Shown here: positions 1-6,581 of the stretch, in pieces
How the letters are laid out: each line of letters opens with the position of its first letter
Position numbering within the stretch: the first letter of the stretch is position 1
Source of the DNA: an uncultured Collinsella sp.
Lineage (GTDB): Bacteria > Actinomycetota > Coriobacteriia > Coriobacteriales > Coriobacteriaceae
Length of the DNA stretch: 10,267 nucleotides
NCBI GenBank assembly: GCA_900551625.1
Contig: URWZ01000045.1
Location: 1 to 10,267 of the forward strand
Direction of reading: 5' to 3'
Program-made: the position numbers and the translations under genes
The notes under the pieces: model-generated
Databases searched by the model: none
Seen by the model: only the letters and a program-made list of their open reading frames with translations
Told to the model about the DNA's origin: nothing

Positions 1-42
1 CACTGCATATCGTCGGCAGCGTCAGATGTGTATAAGAGACAG
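1..42. other. Untrimmed Nextera Read-1 (i5 side) adapter with index
   Basis: Positions 10-42 match the Illumina Nextera Read-1 transposase adapter exactly, ending in the 19-base Tn5 mosaic end AGATGTGTATAAGAGACAG (24-42). Positions 2-9 read ACTGCATA, which I recognise as the Nextera i5 index S506/N506, and base 1 fits the last base of the P5 arm. This is library DNA, not genome. It gives the minus-strand nrdD frame a false tail ending ...LSLIHI and a false stop. Confidence 0.98.
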
Positions 43-2025
43 GATGTACTGCATCACGCGAATGACAGCCTTGAGGTTGTCCTGCATGTTGGGAACCTCG
101 ACGTAGGAGATGGCACCGCCCGGCGAAAGCTGCTGGAACATGCCCTCAAACTTGAGCTTATCGAAAGCATCAATCTCCTCGGACACATGGACGTGGTAGC
201 TGTTGGTAATGTAGCCCTTGTCCGTCACACCCGGAATAATGCCAAAACGGCGCTGCAGGCACTTGGCGAACTTGTAGGTCGTCGACTCAAGCGGGGTGCC
301 GTACAGTGAGAAGTCGATATCGCTTTCGGCCTTCCACTCGGCGCATTTGTCGTTCATGTGCTGCATGACGGCCATGGCAAACGGCGTGCCTTCCTTCTCG
401 GTGTGGCTGTGGCCCGTCATGTACTTGACGCACTCATACAGACCGGCATACCCCAGGCTGATGGTGGAATAGCCGCCCACGAGCAGTTTGTCGATCGTCT
501 CGCCCTTCTTAAGGCGCGCCAGGGCGCCGTACTGCCACAGAATCGGTGCGGCATCCGAAAGCGTGCCCATCAGGCGCTCATGACGGCACAGCAGGGCACG
601 ATGGCACAGCTCAAGGCGCTCGTCGAAGATCTTCCAGAACTTGTCCATGTCCTGATGCGAGCTCAGTGCGACATCGGGCAGGTTGATGGTCACAACACCC
701 TGGTTAAAGCGGCCATAGTACTTAGGTTTGGTCGGGTCATAGTTCAGCGCGTTGGCAACATTGTTAAAGCCGTTGCCCGAACGGTCGGGCGTCAGGAAGC
801 TGCGGCAACCCATGCAGGTGTAGCAATCGCCATTGCCGGCGGTCTCACCCTTAGACAGCTTGAGCTCACGCATCTTCTTCTCAGAGATGTAGTCGGGCAC
901 CATGCGCTTGGCGGTGCACTTGGCAGCCAGCTGGGTCAGGTAGAAGTACGGGGAATTCTCGTGAACGTTATCGTCCTCGAGCACGTAGATAAGCTTGGGG
1001 AATGCCGGGGTAATCCACACGCCAGCCTCGTTCTTAACGCCCTCGTAGCGCTGGCGAAGCGTCTCCTCCACGATCATGGCAAGGTCGTGCTTCTCCTGAG
1101 GCGTACGGGCCTCGTTGAGATACATAAAGACCGTCACGAACGGCGCCTGGCCATTCGTGGTCATAAGGGTCACGACCTGATACTGAATCGTCTGGACGCC
1201 GCGACGGATCTCGTCACGCAGGCGATCCTCAACGACCTCGCGAACCTTTTCGGGAGATGCGGAAACGCCGAGCTCCTCGAGCTCGCGGGCGACCTCACCG
1301 CGAATCTTTTGACGGCTCACCTCGACGAACGGGGCAAGATGGGTCAGCGAAATCGACTGGCCGCCATACTGGGAAGAGGCGACCTGGGCGATAATCTGCG
1401 TCGCGATATTGCAAGCAGTCGAGAAGCTGTGCGGCTTCTCGATCAGCGTGCCCGAGATAACGGTGCCGTTCTGGAGCATATCCTCCAGGTTCACCAGGTC
1501 ACAGTTATGCATGTGCTGGGCAAAGTAGTCCGAATCGTGGAAGTGAATCAGGCCCTCGTTGTGGGCATCCACGATATCCTGGGGCAGCAGCACGCGCTGC
1601 GTCAGGTCCTTGGAAATCTCGCCAGCCATATAGTCGCGCTGAACGGAGTTGACGGTCGGGTTCTTGTTGGAGTTCTCCTGCTTGACCTCTTCGTTATTGC
1701 ACTCAATCAGCGACAGGATCTTGTCATCGGTCGTGTTCTTTTGGCGCTTCAGGCTCTGAACATAGCGGTAGATGATGTAGTGGCGAGCGACCTCGTAGCA
1801 GTCGAGACGCATAATCTCGTCCTCGACCAGATCCTGGATCTCCTCGACCGATACGGTGTGGCCGGCCTTCTCACATGCCTCGGCGACGTTTTGTGCCGCA
1901 TAGATCACCTGGCGGTCGGTAAGGCGAGAGCCTTCCTCGACCTCCAAGTTTGCGGCGCGGATCGCATTGACGATCTTATCGATGTCAAAGGTAACCTCGG
2001 TGCCGCTGCGCTTGATGATCTTCAT
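43..2025 (-). CDS. nrdD: Anaerobic ribonucleoside-triphosphate reductase (class III), 3'-truncated
   Basis: This enzyme reduces ribonucleoside triphosphates to deoxyribonucleotides without oxygen, using a glycyl radical installed by the activase NrdG. The 661 visible codons begin with an ATP-cone allosteric domain (about residues 1-95, MKIIKRSG...). The catalytic barrel follows, with the conserved HNCDL cysteine near residue 175 and the CYTCMGCRSF segment near 401-410, then YYGRFNQGVVTINLP, all typical of NrdD. Family members are around 700 residues or more. The missing end should contain the zinc-binding cysteines and the glycyl-radical RVCGY-type motif, which are lost to the adapter and not to mutation. 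I chose the ATG at 2025-2023 because AAAGAGG lies just upstream. An in-frame ATG at 2055 would add ten unconserved residues. nrdG would be expected beyond the left edge. Confidence 0.97.
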
Positions 2026-2245
2026 CCTCTTGCCTCTTTCGCATCGTAGCCTCATTGCGCTTCAGGGCCAAACGATGCCCGGCAGGGCTTGCCCCTGTCT
2101 TGCGGCGCCGTCGCGCAATCTGTGTTTTCGATAACCATAGGCCCTCATGCGGACAATCCTCGCAGCCATTCAAGGGGCCCAAAGATCTATCCAAATGGGG
2201 CGAATAAGGTTCTCGTTCTCTGTCCGCAATCTATCATACGACAAA
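2026..2245 (-). promoter_or_regulatory. Long 5' leader of nrdD with potential hairpins
   Basis: If the promoter at 2252-2281 is right, nrdD has an untranslated leader of roughly 220 nt. It can form a 7-bp stem (GCATCGT at 2041-2047 with ACGATGC at 2072-2078) just before the ribosome binding site, and a 5-bp hairpin at 2083-2097 (CAGGG/CCCTG, 5-nt loop). I see no cobalamin-box or other riboswitch signature that I can name. The leader may be plain untranslated RNA, or a second promoter nearer the gene may exist. Confidence 0.35.
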
Positions 2246-2249
2246 GAGG

Positions 2250-2265
2250 CATCTATATCCTGTAT
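2250..2265. promoter_or_regulatory. NrdR box 2 (weaker), upstream of nrdD
   Basis: The core CTATATCCTG at 2253-2262 matches most of the NrdR core CwATATaTwG. It lies exactly 32 bp from the stronger box at 2282-2297, about three helical turns, which is the usual pairing for NrdR. It overlaps the predicted -10 element, a position suited to repression. Confidence 0.6.
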
Positions 2266-2281
2266 TCTTTTTTTAGGTCAA
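2252..2281 (-). promoter_or_regulatory. Predicted sigma-70-type promoter of nrdD
   Basis: On the minus strand, TTGACC (2281-2276) acts as -35 and TATAGA (2257-2252) as -10, with an 18-bp A-rich spacer. It lies between and overlaps two NrdR-type boxes. The predicted start of transcription is near 2245. This is a motif match only. Confidence 0.55.
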
Positions 2282-2297
2282 ACACAACATATAGTGT
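2282..2297. promoter_or_regulatory. NrdR box 1, upstream of nrdD
   Basis: ACACAACATATAGTGT matches the NrdR operator consensus acaCwAtATaTwGtgt at 15 of 16 positions. NrdR is the ATP/dATP-sensing zinc-ATP-cone repressor of ribonucleotide reductase genes and normally binds two such boxes about 31-32 bp apart, as seen here. The downstream gene on this strand is nrdD, which makes the assignment strong. Confidence 0.85.
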
Positions 2298-2612
2298 TTC
2301 AGCAGGTCAAAGCAATTGGTCAATTTGCAGACGCATTATAAATGAAAGCCTCTTGGCAGACTGCTAAAACGTTATCAACCCAACTACCTGCACAGCAGTT
2401 TTGAAACCCCCTCAACCGTGCCGCCGCCAAATAGCACCAAAACCAAGCCGCTCACGCCAAAAGAATCCAAAAGATTATGCTTGACCAACATGTTGCGGTC
2501 ATGATGGGCCAGGACACATGCAATCTGCCGGCACCCCTACGGGATGCGAAGACCATCGCGTAGGGACCTTGGATCAATATTTGATGACTTATTTGGCGGC
2601 GCGCTTGGTGGC
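2298..2612. other. Intergenic stretch without a supported gene
   Basis: I find no convincing gene here. It holds two short palindromes, AATTGGTCAATT (2314-2325) and ATCAATATTTGAT (2573-2585), and a strong stem-loop at 2535-2565. GGTCAA occurs at 2305-2310 and 2318-2323, as well as at 2276-2281 inside the nrdD -35. A 20-codon frame from ATG 2342 has no ribosome binding site, and the minus-strand frames crossing 2452-2658 look unlike protein. Confidence 0.6.
2535..2565. other. Intergenic stem-loop, unknown role
   Basis: CCCTACGGGATG (2535-2546) pairs with CATCGCGTAGGG (2554-2565) at 11 of 12 positions (one G-G mismatch) around a 7-nt loop. There is no T-tract on either side in either direction, so it does not look like an intrinsic terminator. 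It could be part of a small RNA, a dispersed repeat unit, or a structured end of read-through RNA from the minus strand. Confidence 0.5.
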
Positions 2613-2651
2613 AAAAAACAAAACAGCCCAGAGGACATAGCCTCTGAGCTG
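2613..2651 (-). terminator. Rho-independent terminator after tRNA-Val
   Basis: Read on the minus strand, an 11-bp stem (CAGCTCAGAGG with CCTCTGGGCTG, one T-G wobble, 6-nt loop; arms at 2651-2641 and 2634-2624) is followed by TTTTGTTTTTT. It lies 9 bases after the tRNA 3' end and is a textbook intrinsic terminator. Confidence 0.9.
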
Positions 2652-2659
2652 CGAACATT

Positions 2660-2734
2660 TGGTGGGCGTTAGAAGATTTGAACTTCTGACCTCTTCCGTG
2701 TCAGGGAAGCGCTCTCCCCCTGAGCTAAACGCCC
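2660..2734 (-). tRNA. tRNA-Val (anticodon GAC)
   Basis: A complete 75-nt cloverleaf with encoded CCA. The acceptor GGGCGTT pairs with AACGCCC, the D-stem is GCTC/GAGC, and the anticodon stem CTTCC/GGAAG encloses loop CTGACAC with anticodon GAC (plus-strand 2702-2700). The variable loop is AGGTC and the T-arm is AGAAG-TTCAAAT-CTTCT. It reads the valine codons GUC and GUU, and GUC is frequent in the neighbouring GC-rich genes. It has its own promoter and terminator, so it is monocistronic. Confidence 0.97.
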
Positions 2735-2763
2735 GATCAAGGGTGCGCGAGTGCGCAGGGAAT

Positions 2764-2792
2764 AATATAACGGAGCTCCCGCCCAGTGGCAA
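2764..2792 (-). promoter_or_regulatory. Promoter of tRNA-Val
   Basis: On the minus strand, TTGCCA (2792-2787) and TATATT (2769-2764) are separated by exactly 17 bp. The -10 lies about 30 bp before the first base of the mature tRNA, which allows a short 5' leader for RNase P. Confidence 0.8.
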
Positions 2793-2885
2793 GAACTATT
2801 TTTAAAAAGCGGCGATTTGCGACCCTATCCGCCCCGATGCAGCGCGAACAGCACGCGGAAAGTCGCGATTGTACCCCCGATGAAC

Positions 2886-2914
2886 TGCACATTCGCGTAA
2901 AATAACTCCATTAT
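2886..2914 (+). promoter_or_regulatory. Candidate promoter of the surface-protein operon
   Basis: TGCACA (2886-2891) and CATTAT (2909-2914) are 17 bp apart and each matches 4 of 6 consensus bases. This is the best-spaced pair I can find before the first operon gene. TAAAAT at 2898-2903 is a better -10 but has no partner at normal spacing. The operon could instead use an alternative sigma factor. Confidence 0.25.
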
Positions 2915-2963
2915 GGGCAAATGGTGTCCAGGTAGTTTACAGCACAGCATCTGGGGGAGGGGC

Positions 2964-3848
2964 ATGTCGGACGCACGCTCGCTGCGAAAACAGTTCAATC
3001 GCATGCTCGCCACGTTGCTGGTGGCGCTTGCTGCTGCCGGAGCTGTAACGTATGCCTGGTACATCTACAACGCCAACCGCCATATCACCGATGTCAAGAT
3101 GGCCGCGGGTACGGGCGTGACCTTCCTCATCTCCAACGAGTACGACGGCGAATACAAAACCAACGCTGGCCTGAGCTTTGCAGGTCTGCTCGATCCCGTC
3201 TCGACCGACAACGTGCTCAACGGCTTTCAAAAGGTAACGGGCTTTACCGGCGGAACCACGCAGGACTCTTTGTTTGCCAGCATGTTTGGCGCGGCTGAGC
3301 ATTCCGACTACTACAAGACCTCTCTGTACCTGGCCACTAACTCGGCCGCAACCGACGTGTACCTGTCGGGCATCGACTTTACCGAGCAGGATCCGGCAAA
3401 ACCCATCTCCACCGCCCTGCGCGTGGGGCTGGTTGCCTATGCTCCAGGGCAGAGCGACACCGTTACGGGCCAGTACGTCTTTGAGGTCTCGGGCGAGCAC
3501 AATCCCCAGGCGCGCTATAACACGCTCGATGGTAAGGACGCCGGCGAAAGCGAGCAGAACCACCTGGTACTCGACAGCACCCGCTCCGATGGTGCCACGG
3601 TCCATTTTGACCAGCTGACCAGCGCAAACTTCTGCGACTACAACGAAGACACCGGCATCGTGAGTCTCAAGGAGGCCACGACCAAGATCTGCAGCTTGCC
3701 CGCCGCTGCCAAAGGCGCCGATCGTAGCACGCCCGTGCGTGTGGATGTATACGTGTGGCTGGAAGGCTGCGATCCCGACTGCACCAACAACCTGGCCGCC
3801 ACCGGCTTGCAATCGCTGGCGCTGCGCTTTGCCGGCAAGCGTTCGTAA
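2964..3848 (+). CDS. SipW-dependent-type signal peptide surface protein, paralogue 1
   Basis: A predicted secreted protein of 294 residues. The basic N-terminus (R8, K9, R13) leads into a hydrophobic segment at residues 14-31 ending TYAWYIYN, the pattern of TasA/camelysin-type precursors cleaved by SipW-like peptidases. The body resembles the next two genes: a DPVST segment, then LYLA...DVYLSG and ALRVGLVAYA. Near the C-terminus is VYVWLEGCDPDC, followed by a strand-like end (LQSLALRFAG). There is no LPxTG motif or C-terminal membrane anchor, so non-covalent assembly or release is likely. The ATG at 2964 sits just after GGGGGAGGGG. An upstream ATG at 2913 lacks a binding site and would disrupt the signal peptide. 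It is the first gene of the run, and the next begins 11 bp later. The exact function is unknown; a fibre or surface-layer subunit is an inference. Confidence 0.85.
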   Translation: MSDARSLRKQFNRMLATLLVALAAAGAVTYAWYIYNANRHITDVKMAAGTGVTFLISNEYDGEYKTNAGLSFAGLLDPVSTDNVLNGFQKVTGFTGGTTQDSLFASMFGAAEHSDYYKTSLYLATNSAATDVYLSGIDFTEQDPAKPISTALRVGLVAYAPGQSDTVTGQYVFEVSGEHNPQARYNTLDGKDAGESEQNHLVLDSTRSDGATVHFDQLTSANFCDYNEDTGIVSLKEATTKICSLPAAAKGADRSTPVRVDVYVWLEGCDPDCTNNLAATGLQSLALRFAGKRS

Positions 3849-3859
3849 GGGGGCTGGGT

Positions 3860-4696
3860 ATGAGTGCATCGAACATCAAAGACATCCTAAGCTCGCGCCG
3901 TCGCATGGTTGCCGCGGCCGCATGGATGTTGGTGCTGGTAGCCGCCCTGAGCGCCGCCACCTACGCCTGGTTCAGCAACTCGCGCTACACCAACGTGACG
4001 CCCGTGGCGCACACGGTAAGCGACGAGGGTTCCGACCTGCAGATCGGCCTTTCGGCTAACGGGCCCTGGGACACAACGGCAACGCTTGCCGCGGCCGACA
4101 AGACGCTCTATCCCATCTCGACGGCAGACCTTTCCCGCTTTTGGCGTGGCACGTTCCAAAACGCCGCGGGCATCACGACCAACTTTGCCGACTGCACCGC
4201 GCAGCTGGACGACTACGCTCTTTCGGGCACGCTGTACCTCAAGGGCAACGACAGCGCGCTCAACGTGTATCTGTATCAGGGCCAGATGAGCGTGACGAGC
4301 GACCCGCAGCTGCTGGCCGCGCTGCGCCTGGGCCTGGTCATCACGACCCAGTCGGGCACGCAAACGCATATCTTTACCTGCGATGACCTAGGTAACACCG
4401 CTGGCGCTACCAGCAGACGCACTACGGCGCAAGACGGCGTGGTTGTGGCGGGCGGCGCTTCGGGCTGGGCCTACACCGCCGACCCTGCGCGCGCCATAAG
4501 CGCTTACAGTATGGACGGCGCCGGCGACACGCCCACGGCGCGCGCGGGCGTGTCGCCCATCTGCACGCTGGCCGCCAACGAGGTGGCAAGCGCTCATTAC
4601 GTTGTGTACATGGAAGGCTGCGACGCTAATTGCATCGACGAGGCCCAGGCCCGCGATGTGGTACTGCAGCTTGCCTTTGCCGCGGCCAAGGCATAG
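3860..4696 (+). CDS. SipW-dependent-type signal peptide surface protein, paralogue 2
   Basis: A predicted secreted protein of 278 residues. RRR at residues 13-15 precedes a hydrophobic core at 16-33 that ends AATYAWFSN (cleavage expected around W37/F38). It shares with its neighbours LYPISTADL, a GTLYLKG...LNVYLYQG block, and AALRLGLVI. It also shares the C-terminal YMEGCDANC, whose cysteine pair has the same spacing as in paralogue 1. The end, VVLQLAFAAAKA, is strand-like and unanchored. The start at 3860 has AAGGGGG upstream at a good distance; the longer open frame back to 3755 overlaps gene 1 and reads as noise. It lies between paralogues 1 and 3 with gaps of 11 and 14 bp, so co-transcription is very likely. 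A role as exported structural subunit is inferred from the signal peptide class and the adjacent peptidase. Confidence 0.85.
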   Translation: MSASNIKDILSSRRRMVAAAAWMLVLVAALSAATYAWFSNSRYTNVTPVAHTVSDEGSDLQIGLSANGPWDTTATLAAADKTLYPISTADLSRFWRGTFQNAAGITTNFADCTAQLDDYALSGTLYLKGNDSALNVYLYQGQMSVTSDPQLLAALRLGLVITTQSGTQTHIFTCDDLGNTAGATSRRTTAQDGVVVAGGASGWAYTADPARAISAYSMDGAGDTPTARAGVSPICTLAANEVASAHYVVYMEGCDANCIDEAQARDVVLQLAFAAAKA

Positions 4697-4710
4697 GGTG
4701 GGCGAGCTAA

Positions 4711-5691
4711 ATGCACAAGAATAAGCACATGCAGGTAGGCGCCAGCGAGTCCGCGGGCGCAACCCCGGGGACCGCACCCGCCGCTGCCGCCGAGCGCGCT
4801 GTGGGTTCGGACTCTGACACCCGCCGCCACGCCCACCGCGCGCGTGCCTACATCGCGCTCGTCATGGTGGCACTCGCCGCCACGCTGGGCGCCGCGACCT
4901 ACGCTTGGTTCACGAACAACATGAAGGTCAACACCAACTCGGTGAGCGTGCACAGCGACACGTCCAAGCTGGTGCTGGAGCTGGGCGATGCCGACCGCGG
5001 CAGCTGGTCGCAGCAGGGCGACGTTTCCCTAGCTTCTATCGCGACCGGCGCCGTGACGCTCTACCCGGTCTCGACCTTCGATCTCAACGGCTTTGCTGCC
5101 TGTGCGCAAAACAACTCTGCCGGCGATGCCACAGTGTTTGAGCAGGCAAAAGACAACGGCTCCGCCTTCTACCACGGTTGGATCGACCTGCGCTCCACCA
5201 TTACCGGAACGGGCGCCAGCAAAGTAGGGGGCAAGGTCAACCTGTATCTGGCCGAATCGCTGGTCCCGCAGGGTGCCGATGCCGAGCTGCTGCGCGCAGC
5301 CCGCGTGGGCATCAAGATTTCGAGCGGCAACCAGGTGCTTGCCACCAACATTTTTGAGCTCGACAGCTCTGATAGCGGCCATCGCGACGAGCATCCCGCG
5401 ACCGCGCCTTCGGGCCTGGCGGGCTACACCGAGGGCATGCTTCTGGGTTGGCAAAACGGCCAGCTTGCTTGCGGTGCCAACGTAACGCAGGACCCAGCCG
5501 CCTTTACGCTGGACACGAGCGAGACGGCCGCGCGTCCGCAAAACGCGCTTGCCACGCTTGGGCTTGGCCAGACCTATCGTTTGGATATCTATTACTACAT
5601 CGAGGGCACCGATCCCGATAGCGCCGACTATCTCTATCAGGATCCGGGCACCTTGCACCTGGCGCTCTTTGCGACCTTGGACGGTGAGTAG
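4711..5691 (+). CDS. SipW-dependent-type signal peptide surface protein, paralogue 3
   Basis: 326 residues, the longest of the set. An Ala/Gly/Pro-rich stretch and then an Arg/His-rich stretch (RRHAHRARA, about 38-46) form an unusually long cytoplasmic leader before the hydrophobic core (46-63). The core ends AATYAWFTNN. The body repeats LYPVSTFDLNGF, the KVNLYLAES block, and RAARVGIKI. The C-terminal motif is YYIEGTDPDS, so both cysteines of paralogues 1 and 2 are replaced. The tail LHLALFATLDGE has no anchor. ATG 4711 has a modest GGTGGGCGAG upstream; a second ATG (4729) would shorten the leader by six residues and has no binding site. The start of paralogue 4 follows its stop by 2 bp, suggesting translational coupling. 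Precise function unknown. Confidence 0.82.
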   Translation: MHKNKHMQVGASESAGATPGTAPAAAAERAVGSDSDTRRHAHRARAYIALVMVALAATLGAATYAWFTNNMKVNTNSVSVHSDTSKLVLELGDADRGSWSQQGDVSLASIATGAVTLYPVSTFDLNGFAACAQNNSAGDATVFEQAKDNGSAFYHGWIDLRSTITGTGASKVGGKVNLYLAESLVPQGADAELLRAARVGIKISSGNQVLATNIFELDSSDSGHRDEHPATAPSGLAGYTEGMLLGWQNGQLACGANVTQDPAAFTLDTSETAARPQNALATLGLGQTYRLDIYYYIEGTDPDSADYLYQDPGTLHLALFATLDGE

Positions 5692-5693
5692 CA

Positions 5694-6521
5694 ATGGCAC
5701 GCGTTGAATCAGACGACCGCCGCTCGGCTACCGGCGACCGCCGTCCAGTCGCCGCCACCGGCAAGCCCAACGCCGCCGCGCCCACCGACACCGACCTTCG
5801 CCGCAAGCTCACCACCACCGTGGTGCTGGTGCTGTTTGCGCTGGTGGCGATAGCCATGGCAACGTTCGCCTGGTTTTCCATCGCCGATAGCGCCAAGACC
5901 CGCATGCTCATGATCGACGCCAACGCCGACGGTTCGCTGCGCTTTGACCTGGACGAGCATGCCACCTTCGACGAATACGTTCACAGCCTGGGCTTCGACC
6001 AGATCTCGGCGCGCATCGCTAGCGAAAAGGGCGTGGACATCGATGCGTCCAAGCTCAGACCCGTCACCACGAGCGACTGCCAGACCTTCACCTTCGAGGA
6101 CGGCTCCACCGCCGACCCCGCCACCGGCGCCTACCTGGAGTTCACGCTGCACTTTATGAGCAGCACGGACCTGCGCGTGCGCCTGACCGGCCAGGACGGC
6201 GACAACGGCGCATCCGGCACGCGGTTTAGCTCCGACACGCAGGGCATGGCAAGCGCCATGCGCATGAGCTTTACCGCCGACGGCCACACCTGGGTCTACA
6301 GCCCCAACGGGGGCGGGGGCTCATCTAGCGCGGCCACCGTCTTTGGGCTCGGCTCGGGCGAGGCGACCGCGGCCAGCGACATGTTCGACCTGATAAAAGA
6401 TACGGATAAGCCGGTAACCGTTCGCATATGGCTCGAGGGAACGGACCCAAATTGCACTAATATGCTAAAGGGAGCTAACTATTCGGTTTCGATGCGCTTT
6501 GAGGGCATCGAGGAACAGTAG
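5694..6521 (+). CDS. SipW-dependent-type signal peptide surface protein, paralogue 4 (divergent)
   Basis: 275 residues. A 40-residue Arg/Asp/Ala/Pro-rich cytoplasmic leader precedes a hydrophobic core (41-57) ending MATFAWFSIAD, with F in place of the usual Y. The middle is the most divergent of the four. It keeps RPVTTSD where the others have PVST, and LEFTLHFMSSTDLRVRL in place of the LYL block. It adds a Gly-rich linker (NGGGGSSSA, about residues 204-212). The C-terminus IWLEGTDPNC retains one of the two cysteines, and the final strand is VSMRFEGIEEQ. The start at 5694 has GGTGAG 5 bp upstream, inside the end of gene 3. A minor or specialised subunit (tip, cap or anchor) is conceivable but unproven. 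Confidence 0.82.
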   Translation: MARVESDDRRSATGDRRPVAATGKPNAAAPTDTDLRRKLTTTVVLVLFALVAIAMATFAWFSIADSAKTRMLMIDANADGSLRFDLDEHATFDEYVHSLGFDQISARIASEKGVDIDASKLRPVTTSDCQTFTFEDGSTADPATGAYLEFTLHFMSSTDLRVRLTGQDGDNGASGTRFSSDTQGMASAMRMSFTADGHTWVYSPNGGGGSSSAATVFGLGSGEATAASDMFDLIKDTDKPVTVRIWLEGTDPNCTNMLKGANYSVSMRFEGIEEQ

Positions 6522-6530
6522 ATACGCACG

Positions 6531-6546
6531 GCGGCCGCCGGGCCGC
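6531..6546 (+). other. GC-rich stem-loop between paralogue 4 and the peptidase gene
   Basis: GCGGCC and GGCCGC flank a 4-nt loop in the 60-bp gap, the largest in the array so far. There is no T-tract, so it is not a classical terminator. It could lower read-through or protect the upstream mRNA, so that substrates are made in excess over the peptidase. Confidence 0.45.
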
Positions 6547-6581
6547 GCACGACCTAGACAGACACGGTAGTAAGGGACATC

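Noticed and set aside
358..2049. 563-codon plus-strand open frame
   Set aside because: It is exactly antisense to nrdD, is rich in Leu/Ala/Val/His typical of GC-rich shadow frames, and has no recognisable domain.
2573..2585. ATCAATATTTGAT as an FNR-type site
   Set aside because: The half-sites are in the reverse order (FNR is TTGAT-N4-ATCAA) and the spacer is 3 nt. It is also not next to a promoter I can support.
2452..2792. Small minus-strand frames across the intergenic region and tRNA
   Set aside because: They run through a tRNA, its terminator and its promoter, and show no ribosome binding site or protein-like composition.
2937..3869. 310-codon minus-strand open frame opposite paralogue 1
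   Set aside because: A shadow of third-position GC bias. The plus strand has the signal peptide, the ribosome binding site and paralogous sequence conservation.
2964..6521. Sortase-anchored pilins
   Set aside because: None of the four proteins has an LPxTG-like motif, a C-terminal hydrophobic segment or a basic tail, and no sortase gene is present in the window.
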